Source: Chloroflexota bacterium (GTDB lineage Bacteria; Chloroflexota; Dehalococcoidia; JACQUE01). Taken from it: a stretch of DNA of 8,396 nucleotides. Shown piece after piece: positions 1-7,653 of the stretch; positions within the stretch are counted from its first letter, which is position 1, and each line of letters starts with the position of its first letter. The notes beneath the pieces are model-generated. The model did not search any database. It saw only the letters and a program-made list of their open reading frames with translations, and was not told the origin of the DNA. Position numbers and translations under genes: made by a program. The stretch spans positions 1-8,396 of the forward strand of contig JACQUE010000211.1 in NCBI GenBank assembly GCA_016210425.1. Reading direction: 5' to 3'.

Positions 1-143
1 CTCCTCACCTTGGGCAGCTCCCGGTGGTTCGTAAGCTGATGCGTCGCCAGGCGGAAGCGCAAGTTGAATAGCTCCCGCCGGCTCTCCTCCAATTCCTTGG
101 CGAGCTCGGCGTCGTTCAGGCCGCGAATCTCATGTATGCGCAC
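1..143 (-). CDS. rpmC: 50S ribosomal protein L29, partial (3' end off the left edge)
   Basis: L29 is a small two-helix protein at the mouth of the 50S exit tunnel, next to L23. The visible 47 codons begin [14 protein letters not shown] and continue with [21 protein letters not shown]. This is the typical L29 pattern: a short N-terminal segment, then a long charged helix with the conserved LFNLRF-type core, and then the (N)H..L..VR motif at the cut. Since L29 is usually 60-70 residues, about 15-25 residues lie beyond the window. The start is a GTG at 141-143; an in-frame ATG is absent nearby, and a weak AGGG lies 9 nt upstream. It follows the rplP stop by 15 nt, in the canonical L16-L29 order of the S10 operon. 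Confidence 0.93.
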   Translation of the reverse strand, partial: MRIHEIRGLNDAELAKELEESRRELFNLRFRLATHQLTNHRELPKVR

Positions 144-158
144 GTTACGATACCCTAT

Positions 159-608
159 CTAAGTTATCTCTTCGCTACCCGCAGCTACCTCGGCGATGGC
201 TGTCTCCCGGGCCACGAACCGCGTCCCTATCGGCAGCTTATGGGACGCCAGGCGCAGCGCCTCTTTGGCCAGCTCCCCCTCGATGCCGCCGATCTCAAAC
301 AGCATCCGGCCCCGCCTGACCACGGCTACCCAGTGGTCGACGGCGCCCTTGCCGCTGCCCATGCGCGTCTCGCCCGGCTTTTGGGTCACCGGCTTGTCGG
401 GGAAGATGCGGATCCAGACTTTGCCGCCACGTCGCAGGTGGTGGGTGATGGCACGGCGGGCGGCCTCGATCTGGCGGGCCGTAATCCAGGCTGACTCCAA
501 GGCCTGCAGCCCGTAGTCACCAAAGGCGATAGTGCTGCCCGCGATGGCCGGCCCCCGACGGTGCCCGCGGTGCATCTTCCTGTATTTCACTCGCTTCGGC
601 TGAAGCAT
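159..608 (-). CDS. rplP: 50S ribosomal protein L16
   Basis: L16 binds 23S rRNA near the A-site tRNA elbow and completes the peptidyl transferase region late in 50S assembly. The 149 residues begin [15 protein letters not shown] and contain [11 protein letters not shown] (29-39), [13 protein letters not shown] (41-53), [15 protein letters not shown] (61-75), ETRMGSGKG (80-88) and the closing PIGTRFV (126-132). All of these are L16 signatures. The Arg in the ETRMGSGKG segment (about residue 82) corresponds to the arginine that is hydroxylated in E. coli. The family usually has 136-147 residues, so this copy has only a slight C-terminal tail. The ATG start has AGGAG 6 nt upstream, overlapping the rpsC stop codon region; the gap from rpsC is 9 nt. 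Confidence 0.98.
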   Translation of the reverse strand: MLQPKRVKYRKMHRGHRRGPAIAGSTIAFGDYGLQALESAWITARQIEAARRAITHHLRRGGKVWIRIFPDKPVTQKPGETRMGSGKGAVDHWVAVVRRGRMLFEIGGIEGELAKEALRLASHKLPIGTRFVARETAIAEVAAGSEEIT

Positions 609-617
609 CTCTTGCTC

Positions 618-1367
618 CTAACTCTCTTCAGCGCTCGGCGTTGCCGGTTCGTCTGCTTTCGGAGCCCCGGCCCGCGCCTGGGGCGCCGCCGGCGCCCTCT
701 GGGCCGCTATCTCCGGGGCCCGCGCCGGGGGCTCCTTGGCCTCCGGGCGGATGTCGCCCCTGTATATCCATACCTTCACGCCGATCCGGCCCAGGGTGGT
801 CTGCGCCTCCGTAAAGCCGTAGTCGATGTCGGCACGCAGCGTGTGGAGGGGCACCCTGCCGGAGCGCTCCGTCTCTGTCCGCGACATTTCTGAGCCACCC
901 AGTCGGCCGGAGACCGTGATCTTGGCCCCCTGCGCGCCGCTCTGCATGGTGCGCATGACCGCCTGCTTCAAGGCTCGCCTATGCGAGATCCGGCGCTGGA
1001 TCTGGTCGGCGACGTTGCGGGCAACGAGGACGGCTTCCAACTCCGGCTGGCGCACCTCTTGGATGTTTATGCGCACCCGCCGCCCCGTCTCCCGCTCGAG
1101 CTGATTGCGGAGTTCTTCTACCTTCTGGCCACCTCGACCGATGACAATCCCAGGACGGGCGGTGTGAATGGTCACCGTGACCTGGTTCGCTTGGCGCTCC
1201 ACCTCAACCAGAGAGATGCCCGCCTCCGCGTACACCTTGCGAATGAGCTTGCGAATGAGCAGGTCCTCTCTCAGGAGCTCGGCGTACTTGAGCCTAGCGT
1301 ACCACTTGGACTGCCAGTCACGGATGATGCCGAGCCTGAATCCGACCGGATGGGTCTTCTGTCCCAA
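618..1367 (-). CDS. rpsC: 30S ribosomal protein S3
   Basis: S3 lies at the mRNA entry channel of the 30S head and contributes to helicase activity there. The 249 residues begin with the invariant (M)[14 protein letters not shown] type II KH domain follows, with the GRGG loop at about 77-80 inside [16 protein letters not shown]. The C-terminal domain contains [19 protein letters not shown] (147-165) and [24 protein letters not shown] (179-206). Residues from about 207 form an Ala/Pro/Glu-rich low-complexity tail, longer than the E. coli protein's. The start is TTG, directly abutting the rplV TAA stop. A strong AGGAGGT (1372-1378) sits inside the last codons of rplV, 4 nt before the TTG, which implies translational coupling. 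Confidence 0.98.
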   Translation of the reverse strand: MGQKTHPVGFRLGIIRDWQSKWYARLKYAELLREDLLIRKLIRKVYAEAGISLVEVERQANQVTVTIHTARPGIVIGRGGQKVEELRNQLERETGRRVRINIQEVRQPELEAVLVARNVADQIQRRISHRRALKQAVMRTMQSGAQGAKITVSGRLGGSEMSRTETERSGRVPLHTLRADIDYGFTEAQTTLGRIGVKVWIYRGDIRPEAKEPPARAPEIAAQRAPAAPQARAGAPKADEPATPSAEES

Positions 1368-1700
1368 TTAGACCTCCTCTACCACCACGGTGATATGACT
1401 GTAGCGTGTGAGCCGCGGGCTAGCTCGCCCTCGCGATCGCGCCTTAAATCTCTTCAGCATGACGCCCTCGTCAGCGAACACCTTGATGACCCTGAGCAGG
1501 TCAGCGGACATCTGGTAGTTGTTCTCGGCGTTGGCCGCGGCCGACTTGACGACCTTGGCCACATCACGCGCCGAAGGCTGCGGCAGGTAGCGTAGGATCG
1601 TCAGGGCATCTTCCACCGACTTACCTCGAATGGTGTTCAGCACGAGCCTCACCTTGCGAGGGGAGACTCGCACCGCCCTGGCTGTCGCTTTGACCTCCAT
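1368..1700 (-). CDS. rplV: 50S ribosomal protein L22
   Basis: L22 binds all domains of 23S rRNA, and its long beta-hairpin lines the narrow part of the nascent-peptide tunnel. The 110 residues show the classic order: ATARAVRVSPRKVRLVLNTIRGK (6-27), the AL..L...P segment, KVVKSAAANAENN (49-61), and the hairpin LKRFKARSRGRASPRLTRYSHITVVVEE (82-109). Length is normal. The start is ATG, 18 nt after the rpsS stop, with a purine-rich GAAGAAGG upstream. The last codons (GAG GAG GTC TAA) double as the Shine-Dalgarno sequence for rpsC. The hairpin tip is where macrolide-resistance changes are found in other bacteria, and I see no obvious deletion or insertion there. Confidence 0.98.
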   Translation of the reverse strand: MEVKATARAVRVSPRKVRLVLNTIRGKSVEDALTILRYLPQPSARDVAKVVKSAAANAENNYQMSADLLRVIKVFADEGVMLKRFKARSRGRASPRLTRYSHITVVVEEV

Positions 1701-1718
1701 AGATAAACCTTCTTCCGG

Positions 1719-2024
1719 CTACTTCTTGCGCACCTGCGTGCTACGCACCTGCGTGGCACGTTCCGAGCGCCCTGTGTGCCCACGGAAATGGCGCGTCATC
1801 GCGAACTCGCCCAGACGGTGGCCAACCATATTCTCCGTGACGAAGATCGGCACGTGCCGGCGGCCATCGTGTACGCCGATGGTCAAGCCGACCATGGCGG
1901 GCATGATCGTCGAGGCGCGAGACCAGGTCTTGATGACAGTCTTCTGGCCGCTGCGGGTGACCGCATCGACCTTCTTCATCAGCTTCGCGTGAATGTATGG
2001 GCCTTTTTTGACGGATCTAGACAG
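1719..2024 (-). CDS. rpsS: 30S ribosomal protein S19, CTG start
   Basis: S19 sits in the 30S head, pairs with S13 and contacts the A-site finger and tRNA. The body is unmistakable: [20 protein letters not shown], then [37 protein letters not shown] and TRHFRGHTG. The first in-frame ATG (1977-1979) would drop the universally conserved N-terminus. Upstream of it the frame encodes (CTG)[14 protein letters not shown], matching the family consensus [15 protein letters not shown]. No ATG, GTG or TTG exists between that ATG and the in-frame TAG at 2037-2039. A perfect GGAGGT at 2032-2037 lies 7 nt before the CTG at 2022-2024, so I call the CTG as start, giving 101 residues. The C-terminus is longer than the usual ~93 and contains [10 protein letters not shown], encoded by a 15-nt tandem repeat. 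Confidence 0.95.
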   Translation of the reverse strand: MSRSVKKGPYIHAKLMKKVDAVTRSGQKTVIKTWSRASTIMPAMVGLTIGVHDGRRHVPIFVTENMVGHRLGEFAMTRHFRGHTGRSERATQVRSTQVRKK

Positions 2025-2031
2025 TTTGGGT

Positions 2032-2037
2032 ACCTCC
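2032..2037 (-). promoter_or_regulatory. Shine-Dalgarno sequence that decides the CTG start of rpsS
   Basis: The minus strand reads GGAGGT, then 7 nt (acccaaa), then CTG. This is optimal spacing for the homology-supported CTG start of S19, and no alternative start codon is in range. An in-frame TAG overlaps its first bases, so no longer S19 is possible. Confidence 0.85.
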
Positions 2038-2054
2038 TAGAGAGGCTTCTCAGG
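2036..2054 (-). other. Small hairpin overlapping the rpsS ribosome binding site
   Basis: In the rplB-rpsS gap the minus strand can fold CCT-GAGA (2054-2048), loop AGCC, then TCTC (2043-2040), one bulged T, and AGG (2038-2036). The closing AGG is shared with the Shine-Dalgarno run. The stem is short (4+3 bp), so any effect on initiation is uncertain. Confidence 0.3.
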
Positions 2055-2057
2055 CTG

Positions 2058-2885
2058 CTACTTGCTGCGCCGCCTGACGATCATCTTGTTGCTCACCTTG
2101 TTGCGTCGGGTTCTGTAACCCAGGGCCGGCTTGCCCCACGGCGTCTTCGGGCCAGGGTGACCCACCGGCGACTTGCCCTCGCCGCCACCGTGGGGGTGGT
2201 CGCGAGGGTTCATGACAGAGCCACGAACGGTCGGCCGCTTGCCCTGCCAGCGGTTACGACCGGCTTTGCCAAGGTTGATATTCTGGTGGTCCAGGTTGCC
2301 CACCTGGCCGATGGTGGCCATGCACTCGACATCCACCCGACGCAGCTCCCCGGAGGGGAGGCGCAGGAGGGCATATGCGCCTTCCTTGGCCATGAGCTGG
2401 GCCGCCGAGCCGGCGCTGCGCGCCATCTGCCCGCCGGCGCCCCGCTTAAGCTCGATGTTATGCACCATCGTGCCCGTCGGAATGGCCTTGAGAGGCAGGC
2501 TGTTGCCTGGCCTTATCTCTGCGCCGATCCCGGCCATAATGGTCTGGCCCACCTGAAGGCTGTTGGGAGCCAGGATATAGCGCTTATCGCCGTCAACATA
2601 GTGAATGAGAGCGATGCGTGCGGAGCGGTTGGGGTCATACTCGATGGCCGCCACCTTGCCGGGCACGCCCAGCTTGTCGCGCTTGAAGTCGATGACGCGC
2701 AGCTTGGTCTTGCTGCCGCCGCCCTGATGGCGCACGGTTATCTTGCCGCGCACGTTGCGCCCGGCCTTCTTCTTCATGGGCGCCACGAGCGACTTCTCGG
2801 GCTGATCCTTCGTTATCTCATCGAAGGAGTGGCCGACCATTCCCCGGCGCCCGGGCGATGTTGGCTTGTATACCTTCAGTGCCAC
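2058..2885 (-). CDS. rplB: 50S ribosomal protein L2
   Basis: L2 is the most conserved large-subunit protein; it is needed for subunit association and the peptidyl transferase centre. The 275 residues match the normal length. They begin [15 protein letters not shown], have the basic [16 protein letters not shown] segment (42-57), the OB/SH3-like RNA-binding core with [25 protein letters not shown] (135-159), and the C-terminal [29 protein letters not shown] (226-254) containing the conserved histidine at 230. The protein ends [18 protein letters not shown]. The start is GTG, with GGGGAG 7 nt upstream. The gap after rplW is 22 nt, in the standard L23-L2-S19 order. Confidence 0.98.
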   Translation of the reverse strand: MALKVYKPTSPGRRGMVGHSFDEITKDQPEKSLVAPMKKKAGRNVRGKITVRHQGGGSKTKLRVIDFKRDKLGVPGKVAAIEYDPNRSARIALIHYVDGDKRYILAPNSLQVGQTIMAGIGAEIRPGNSLPLKAIPTGTMVHNIELKRGAGGQMARSAGSAAQLMAKEGAYALLRLPSGELRRVDVECMATIGQVGNLDHQNINLGKAGRNRWQGKRPTVRGSVMNPRDHPHGGGEGKSPVGHPGPKTPWGKPALGYRTRRNKVSNKMIVRRRSK

Positions 2886-2907
2886 AGAGGTTCTCCCCTC
2901 TCAGCCT

Positions 2908-3204
2908 TTATATATTCTCGAAAAGCTCTATCTTGTCGCCGGAAGCGATGGTGACCACCGCCTTCTTCCAGTCCGGCGTCCGACCGACGCTGCGCCCCAT
3001 GCGCCGCGTCTTGCCGCGCACCCACATAACGTTTACCGCCCGCACGTGGACGTTGAAGGCTTTCTCCACGGCTTGCTTCACCTGATGCTTATTGGCCCCA
3101 CTGGCCACTTCGAAAGTGTACTTGTCCTGGGCCTGAAGCATGGTGTTCTTCTCGGTGATTATCGGCCTGCGCAGCACTTCATATAAAGGTATCGCTTTCG
3201 GCAT
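2908..3204 (-). CDS. rplW: 50S ribosomal protein L23
   Basis: L23 lies beside the tunnel exit and is the docking site for trigger factor and the signal recognition particle. The 98 residues contain RRPIITEKNT (12-21), with the chaperone-contacting glutamate at position 18 as in E. coli. They also contain KYTFEVASGANKHQVKQAVEKAFNV (28-52), the loop segment VRGKTRRMGRSVGRTPDWKKAVVT (62-85) and the end GDKIELFE. Length is typical. The start is ATG; the upstream purine run (GAGAGTAGAGCAAG) is a weak ribosome binding site. It lies 23 nt after the rplD stop and 22 nt before rplB. Confidence 0.97.
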   Translation of the reverse strand: MPKAIPLYEVLRRPIITEKNTMLQAQDKYTFEVASGANKHQVKQAVEKAFNVHVRAVNVMWVRGKTRRMGRSVGRTPDWKKAVVTIASGDKIELFENI

Positions 3205-3227
3205 CTTGCTCTACTCTCGTAAAATCT

Positions 3228-3887
3228 CTAGCCGGCAGCCGCTTGCTGCTCCGCCCTCTCACGCCTCGGATGGAATATCTCCTCCACAACCTTCACGGCT
3301 TCGACCGGCATGACCAGATAGGTGGAAGACAGGAGGTCTCCCACATTGAGCTGGTAGGCCGGAAGGGTCTTAACCCTCTCCAGCCCCCGGGCCGATCTGT
3401 AGACGTTGTTGTCGGGCTGGGGCGTCGCTATGAGCGCGGACCCGTCCACGCCCAGCGCCTCCAGAATCCCCGCTACGCGCTTCGTCTTGGGCTCCTGGAA
3501 GTCCAGGCTGTCCAGGATGATGAGCAACCCTTCCTCCAGCTTGGAGGAGAGCATCGAGCGGATCGCCAGCCGCCGCATCTTTTTGGGCATCGCCTGGCGG
3601 TAGCTGCGCGGCCTCGGCCCGAAGACAATGCCGCCTCCCACGCGGTGAGGCGCCCGAACGCTGCCCTGGCGGGCGCGGCCTGTCCCCTTCTGCCGGAAGA
3701 GCTTCGCCGTGCTTCCCGCAACTTCGCCCCGCGTCTTGGTGCTCACCGTGCCCTGGCGGGCGTTAGCCCGCTGCCTCACCAGCGCCTGGTGGATCACTGC
3801 CTCATTGGGCGTCACACCGAAGACCTCATCGTCCAGCTCTAGCTGGCCGACGCTCTTTCCCTCTTGATTACGGATGATCGCTAGCAA
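3228..3887 (-). CDS. rplD: 50S ribosomal protein L4
   Basis: L4 is an early assembly protein whose extended loop reaches the exit tunnel opposite L22. In E. coli it also represses its own S10 operon. The 219 residues show the globular N-terminus (VFGVTPNEAVIHQALVRQRANARQGT), the long basic loop STKTRGEVAGSTAKLFRQKGTGRARQGSVRAPHRVGGG (49-86), FGPRPRSYRQAMPKKMRRLAIRSMLSSK (89-116) and a normal C-terminal fold. The start is TTG (3885-3887), with GAGGT 8 nt upstream; the next ATG would lose the conserved beginning. The gap after rplC is 33 nt. Nothing here shows that L4 autoregulation operates in this organism. Confidence 0.97.
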   Translation of the reverse strand: MLAIIRNQEGKSVGQLELDDEVFGVTPNEAVIHQALVRQRANARQGTVSTKTRGEVAGSTAKLFRQKGTGRARQGSVRAPHRVGGGIVFGPRPRSYRQAMPKKMRRLAIRSMLSSKLEEGLLIILDSLDFQEPKTKRVAGILEALGVDGSALIATPQPDNNVYRSARGLERVKTLPAYQLNVGDLLSSTYLVMPVEAVKVVEEIFHPRRERAEQQAAAG

Positions 3888-3920
3888 CGGGTCTACCTCA
3901 CTGGGTTATTGCCGGCGCGG

Positions 3921-4544
3921 CTAACCCTTCTTCACCGACTTTCTTATGCGCACAAGTCCGCCCGTGGGGCCCGGAACCGCCCCTCTTACGAGCAGCAGGT
4001 TGCGCTCCGGGTCGGAGGCCATGACCTTCAGGTTCAGCACCGTTCGCTGGGCAGCGCCCATGTGACCAGCCATGCGCAGGCCCTTGAGCACCCGCCCTGG
4101 GGTCGTGCCGGAGCCGACGGAGCCCGGAGCCCGGTGGCGATCCGACTGGCCATGGGTCTTGGGGCCGCCGTGGAAGTGGTGGCGCTTGACGACGCCGGCG
4201 AAGCCCCGGCCCTTAGAAACCCCGGTCACATCGACATGCTCGCCCACAGCAAAGAGGCTCACGTCGATGCGCTGTCCCACCTGGGGAAGCTCACCATCCT
4301 TTGCCCGAAACTCCTGCAGATGCCGAAAGAGACCGAGTGTCTTCAGGTGTCCCTTCTCCGGCTCATTGAGGCGCTTGGCCTCGCCGAAGCCCACCTGAGC
4401 GGCGGCGTAACCGTCGTTCTCGGCAGTCCTGACCTGAGTGACAACGCACGGCCCAGCCTCAATGGCCGTTACGGCCTCAACGCTGCCGTCTTCCTTGAAG
4501 ACATGGGTCATTCCCAGCTTGCGTCCGATAAGTCCTTCAATCAT
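3921..4544 (-). CDS. rplC: 50S ribosomal protein L3
   Basis: L3 nucleates 50S assembly near the peptidyl transferase centre. From the chosen start it has 207 residues, a normal length. It begins [20 protein letters not shown], the family's usual N-terminus. Later come [72 protein letters not shown] (105-163) and the closing [23 protein letters not shown]. The frame is open further upstream, to 4562 (MGIENEM) and to 4604, which would overlap rpsJ. Those extra residues are not family-like, so the 4544 ATG is preferred even though its Shine-Dalgarno sequence is weak (GGGG about 12 nt upstream). The gap after rpsJ is then 40 nt. Confidence 0.96.
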   Translation of the reverse strand: MIEGLIGRKLGMTHVFKEDGSVEAVTAIEAGPCVVTQVRTAENDGYAAAQVGFGEAKRLNEPEKGHLKTLGLFRHLQEFRAKDGELPQVGQRIDVSLFAVGEHVDVTGVSKGRGFAGVVKRHHFHGGPKTHGQSDRHRAPGSVGSGTTPGRVLKGLRMAGHMGAAQRTVLNLKVMASDPERNLLLVRGAVPGPTGGLVRIRKSVKKG

Positions 4545-4584
4545 CTCGTTTTCAATCCCCATCCGACACGGATGCGATGCCAAA

Positions 4585-4896
4585 TTACATCTTGATCTCG
4601 ACATCCACTCCGGCCGAAAGATTGAGGCGCGTCAGGGCCTCTATCGTCTTAGAGGTGGGCTCCAGCACGTCGATCAGGCGCTGGTGCGTCCGTATCTCGA
4701 AGTGCTCCTGCGAGTCCTTGTCGATGAAGGGCGAGCGGATCACGCAGAAACGCTTGATCCGCGTCGGCAGGGGCACAGGGCCCGCCACCGCGGCGCCAGT
4801 GCGCTCGGCCATCTCCACGATCTGCTCGGCGGCCTGATCCAGCGTTCGGTGGTCGAAGGCCTTCAGCTTTATTCGTATCTTCTGTCTCGGATGCAC
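4585..4896 (-). CDS. rpsJ: 30S ribosomal protein S10 (NusE)
   Basis: S10 is a 30S head protein that also acts as NusE in transcription antitermination together with NusB. The 103 residues carry [23 protein letters not shown] (6-28), [39 protein letters not shown] (39-77) and the end SAGVDVEIK. Length is typical. The start is GTG (4894-4896), with GAGAGG about 6 nt upstream. It follows fusA by only 17 nt. In many bacteria tuf lies between fusA and rpsJ; here it does not, so the str and S10 clusters are directly joined. Confidence 0.97.
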   Translation of the reverse strand: MHPRQKIRIKLKAFDHRTLDQAAEQIVEMAERTGAAVAGPVPLPTRIKRFCVIRSPFIDKDSQEHFEIRTHQRLIDVLEPTSKTIEALTRLNLSAGVDVEIKM

Positions 4897-4913
4897 TGTG
4901 CCCTCTCTTCCGC

Positions 4914-6971
4914 CTACGACTTCTTACCTATGATCTGGGCCGCCACCGCCGACGGCACCTCCTGGTAGTGGTCGAACTCCATCGAGTACGTGGCCTGGCC
5001 CTGGGTCAGAGAGCGCAGGTCCGTGGCGTACCCGAAGATATCGGCCAGCGGCACGAGGCAACGGACGACCCCCGTCTTGCCTTGGGCATCCATGCTCTCA
5101 ATGTGCCCGCGACGTGAACTGATGTCCCCCAGGACCTCGCCCAGAAACTGCTCCGGGGTGGTGATCTCAAGCCTCATTACGGGCTCCAGCAAGACGGGCT
5201 TCGCTTTGTGAATGGCGGTCTTTAGCGCCATAGAGCCCGCAGTCCGGAAGGCCAACTCCGAGGAGTCGACCTCGTGGTAGCTACCTCCGGTCAGCGTCAC
5301 CTTAAGGTCCACGATGGGGTAGCCGGCCAGGACGCCCGTCTCGGCCGCCTCCTTAATGCCCGCTGCCGCCGCCGGGATGAACTCGCGGGGTATGTCGCCG
5401 CCGCGGACTCCGTCCACGAATTCATAGCCCTTGCCGCGGCCCAGAGGCTCAACCTCTATGATGACATGACCGTACTGACCGCGTCCGCCGGTCTGCCGCA
5501 CGAAGCGGCTCTCCGCCGTCGCCTTCTGGGTGATCGCCTCGCGGTACGCGACCTGGGGCTTGCCGACGTTGGCCTCGACCTTGAACTCGCGGAACATGCG
5601 CTCCACCAGCACCTCAAGATGCAGTTCGCCCATACCGGAGATGATGGTCTGGCCCGTCTCGATGTCGTAGCGCGTCTTGAAGGTCGGGTCCTCCTCGCCC
5701 AGCCGGCTGAGGGTCTCGCCCAGCTTGTCCTGGTCGGCCTTGGTCTTGGGCTCGATGGCCACGGAGATGACCGGCTCAGGGAAGGTGATCGACTCAAGGA
5801 GGATGGGGCTATGGGGTGCACAGAGAGTATCGCCGGTGAGTGTGTTCTTCAGCCCCACCACGGCGGCGATTCCGCCTGCGCTGATCTCCGGGATCTCCTC
5901 ACGGCGGTTAGCATGCATCTGCAGCAGCCGCCCGATGCGCTCCTTCTGGTCGCGCATCGAGTTGAGCACCATGACGCCTGTCTTGGCCTCACCCGAGTAG
6001 ACCCGGATGTAGGCTAGCTTCCCCACAAACGGATCAGCCACGATCTTGAAGGCGAGGGCTGTAAATGGGGCATGCGGTTCTGGGTCTCGAGTGATCTCTT
6101 TGCCTGAGCGGGGGTCGATGCCTTTGATTGGGGGTACATCCAGAGGGGATGGGAGGTAGTCCGTGACGGCGTCCAGGAGCGGCTGAATGCCCTTATTACG
6201 GAGGGCCGCTCCGCACAGGACAGGCACACGCTTGGCGGCGATAGTCGTGCGGCGCAACGCCTTCTTTATCTCCTCGGACGAGATATCTTTCCCCCCGACG
6301 TAAAAGGCCATCAGATGGTCATCAACCTCGGCTACGTTTTCGATCATCTCTTCGCGAGCGGAAGCTGCGGCGTCTGCCAACTCGGCGGGCACCGGCGCCT
6401 CGATGAGGTCCTCGCCGCGCTCTTCCGGGAAAAGCCAGGCGCGCATCTCAACGAGGTCGATGACTCCACGGAAGTTAGCCTCGTTCCCGATAGGGAGTTG
6501 GATGAGGACCGGGTCGCCGTTGAGGCGCTCGCGGATCATCGCTATGGTTCGGGGCAGGTTGGCCCCCACCCTATCCATCTTGTTCACGAAGCAGATGCGG
6601 GGCACGTTGTACTTGTTCGCCTGCCGCCAGACTGTCTCCGACTGCGGCTGGACGCCGGCCACGGCATCCAAGACCACCACGCCCCCATCGAGGACGCGCA
6701 GGCTCCTCTCAACCTCCACGGTGAAGTCAACGTGGCCGGGTGTATCAATGATGTTTATGCGATGCTCCCGCCAGTGGCAGGTAGTAGCAGCAGCGGTAAT
6801 GGTGATGCCCCGCTCCCGCTCCTGCTCCATCCAGTCCATTACCGCTGTGCCCTCGTGGACCTCGCCTATCTTATAGGTCTTGCCCGTGTAAAAGAGGAGC
6901 CTCTCGGTAACGGTGGTCTTGCCCGCATCGATATGGGCGATTATTCCGATGTTCCTGAGGTTTTCCATCAT
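4914..6971 (-). CDS. fusA: Translation elongation factor G
   Basis: EF-G is the GTPase that drives tRNA-mRNA translocation and, with RRF, ribosome recycling. From the chosen ATG it has 685 residues. The P-loop AHIDAGKT is at 12-19, switch I ERERGITI ends near 59, DTPGH is at 76-80 (His80 is the catalytic switch II histidine), NKMD is at 130-133 and the G5 CGAA is near 253. Domains II-V follow. Domain IV has GGRGQYGH and the tip loop HEVDSS starting near 566; domain V ends with [28 protein letters not shown]. The frame is open to an ATG at 7076, which would add 35 Ala/Glu-rich residues. I prefer 6971 (or 6968, two consecutive ATGs) because EF-G normally starts just before [13 protein letters not shown]. 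The stretch also has a lower third-position GC (about 50%) and no Shine-Dalgarno sequence at 7076. The ribosome binding site at 6971 is itself weak (AAGGA 13 nt upstream), so the start is not settled. Confidence 0.96.
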   Translation of the reverse strand: MMENLRNIGIIAHIDAGKTTVTERLLFYTGKTYKIGEVHEGTAVMDWMEQERERGITITAAATTCHWREHRINIIDTPGHVDFTVEVERSLRVLDGGVVVLDAVAGVQPQSETVWRQANKYNVPRICFVNKMDRVGANLPRTIAMIRERLNGDPVLIQLPIGNEANFRGVIDLVEMRAWLFPEERGEDLIEAPVPAELADAAASAREEMIENVAEVDDHLMAFYVGGKDISSEEIKKALRRTTIAAKRVPVLCGAALRNKGIQPLLDAVTDYLPSPLDVPPIKGIDPRSGKEITRDPEPHAPFTALAFKIVADPFVGKLAYIRVYSGEAKTGVMVLNSMRDQKERIGRLLQMHANRREEIPEISAGGIAAVVGLKNTLTGDTLCAPHSPILLESITFPEPVISVAIEPKTKADQDKLGETLSRLGEEDPTFKTRYDIETGQTIISGMGELHLEVLVERMFREFKVEANVGKPQVAYREAITQKATAESRFVRQTGGRGQYGHVIIEVEPLGRGKGYEFVDGVRGGDIPREFIPAAAAGIKEAAETGVLAGYPIVDLKVTLTGGSYHEVDSSELAFRTAGSMALKTAIHKAKPVLLEPVMRLEITTPEQFLGEVLGDISSRRGHIESMDAQGKTGVVRCLVPLADIFGYATDLRSLTQGQATYSMEFDHYQEVPSAVAAQIIGKKS

Positions 6972-7094
6972 GGTTTTAGGTGAATCCTTAGCGGCTACCG
7001 CAGCCCTGGCTTCCCTATCGGCAGCCGTTCGAGACCGCTCTATCTGCTCAGCTTCTCTGATGGCCGTTGTGATCATACGTCGGTAGTCACCGGG

Positions 7095-7114
7095 CCTGGA
7101 GAGCTCACTCCAGG
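7095..7114 (-). other. Perfect 7-bp hairpin immediately after the rpsG stop
   Basis: Directly after the rpsG TAG the minus strand reads CCTGGAG, a 6-nt loop, then CTCCAGG. This is a perfect inverted repeat. No T-run follows, so it does not look like a Rho-independent terminator. It could be an mRNA processing or stability element, or part of a regulatory structure ahead of fusA. Confidence 0.45.
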
Positions 7115-7585
7115 CTACCAGCGGTAGTGCGCGAATGCCTTGTTGGCCTCCGCCATCCGGTGGGTATCCTCTCGCTTCTTGATGGTCGCGCCCTGGTTGT
7201 GGGCAGCATCCAGAAACTCGGCTGCCAGCTTCTCCGCCATTGAGCGCCCGCCGCGAGCCCGGGCGGACTGGAGGAGCCAGCGGATTGCCAGCGCGTTGCG
7301 GCGCTCCCCACGGATCTCCACGGGCACCTGGTAGGTGGCGCCACCGACGCGCCGCGGTTTCACCTCCAGAATAGGCGTCGCATTGCGGACCGCCTGCTCC
7401 AGGGCGTCCAACGGATGCTTCTTCTCCCGCTCGGCCACGATATCCAAGGCCCCGTACATAATGCCCTCAGCCGTGCTCTTCTTGCCGTTCTTCAATACCT
7501 TATTAACGAACTGGCTAACCAGCACGCTCTGATACTTCGGATCGGGCAAGACGTGTCTTCGGACTACGCGCGCTCTTCTAGGCAT
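7115..7585 (-). CDS. rpsG: 30S ribosomal protein S7
   Basis: S7 is the primary assembly protein of the 30S head and contacts E-site tRNA. In E. coli it is the translational repressor of the str operon. The 156 residues equal the usual length. They contain [20 protein letters not shown] at the start, [29 protein letters not shown] (22-50), the beta-hairpin [22 protein letters not shown] (71-92), [33 protein letters not shown] (95-127) and [21 protein letters not shown] to the end. The start is ATG with GAGGAGAG 7 nt upstream, 68 nt after the rpsL stop. That gap is where the E. coli S7 operator lies, but I cannot show a matching structure here. Confidence 0.98.
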   Translation of the reverse strand: MPRRARVVRRHVLPDPKYQSVLVSQFVNKVLKNGKKSTAEGIMYGALDIVAEREKKHPLDALEQAVRNATPILEVKPRRVGGATYQVPVEIRGERRNALAIRWLLQSARARGGRSMAEKLAAEFLDAAHNQGATIKKREDTHRMAEANKAFAHYRW

Positions 7586-7653
7586 GGGACAACTCTCTCC
7601 TCAAAGTCAGGCCATGGGGGGTACCGGAGATGGGACAGTAGGTGACCGGAGGT

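Noticed and set aside
1776..2954. A long plus-strand open frame (392 codons) opposite rpsS, rplB and part of rplW.
   Set aside because: It is antisense to three certain ribosomal genes and has no recognisable domain. Long antisense frames are expected in GC-rich coding DNA.
4545..4604. A longer L3 starting at 4604 or 4562.
   Set aside because: The added residues do not resemble L3 N-termini, and the 4604 start would overlap the end of rpsJ. The family start [12 protein letters not shown] fits 4544.
5274..6017. A 247-codon plus-strand open frame opposite fusA.
   Set aside because: It is antisense to a certain EF-G gene and shows no family resemblance, so it is a shadow of the high-GC third codon positions.
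7071..7076. TATGAT on the minus strand just before fusA as a -10 box of an internal promoter.
   Set aside because: No acceptable -35 sits 16-18 nt upstream (TCCAGG at 17 nt), so the single hexamer is weak evidence.
7095..7114. The hairpin after rpsG as a Rho-independent terminator.
   Set aside because: No T-run follows the stem on the minus strand, and fusA and the S10 genes downstream would be cut off.
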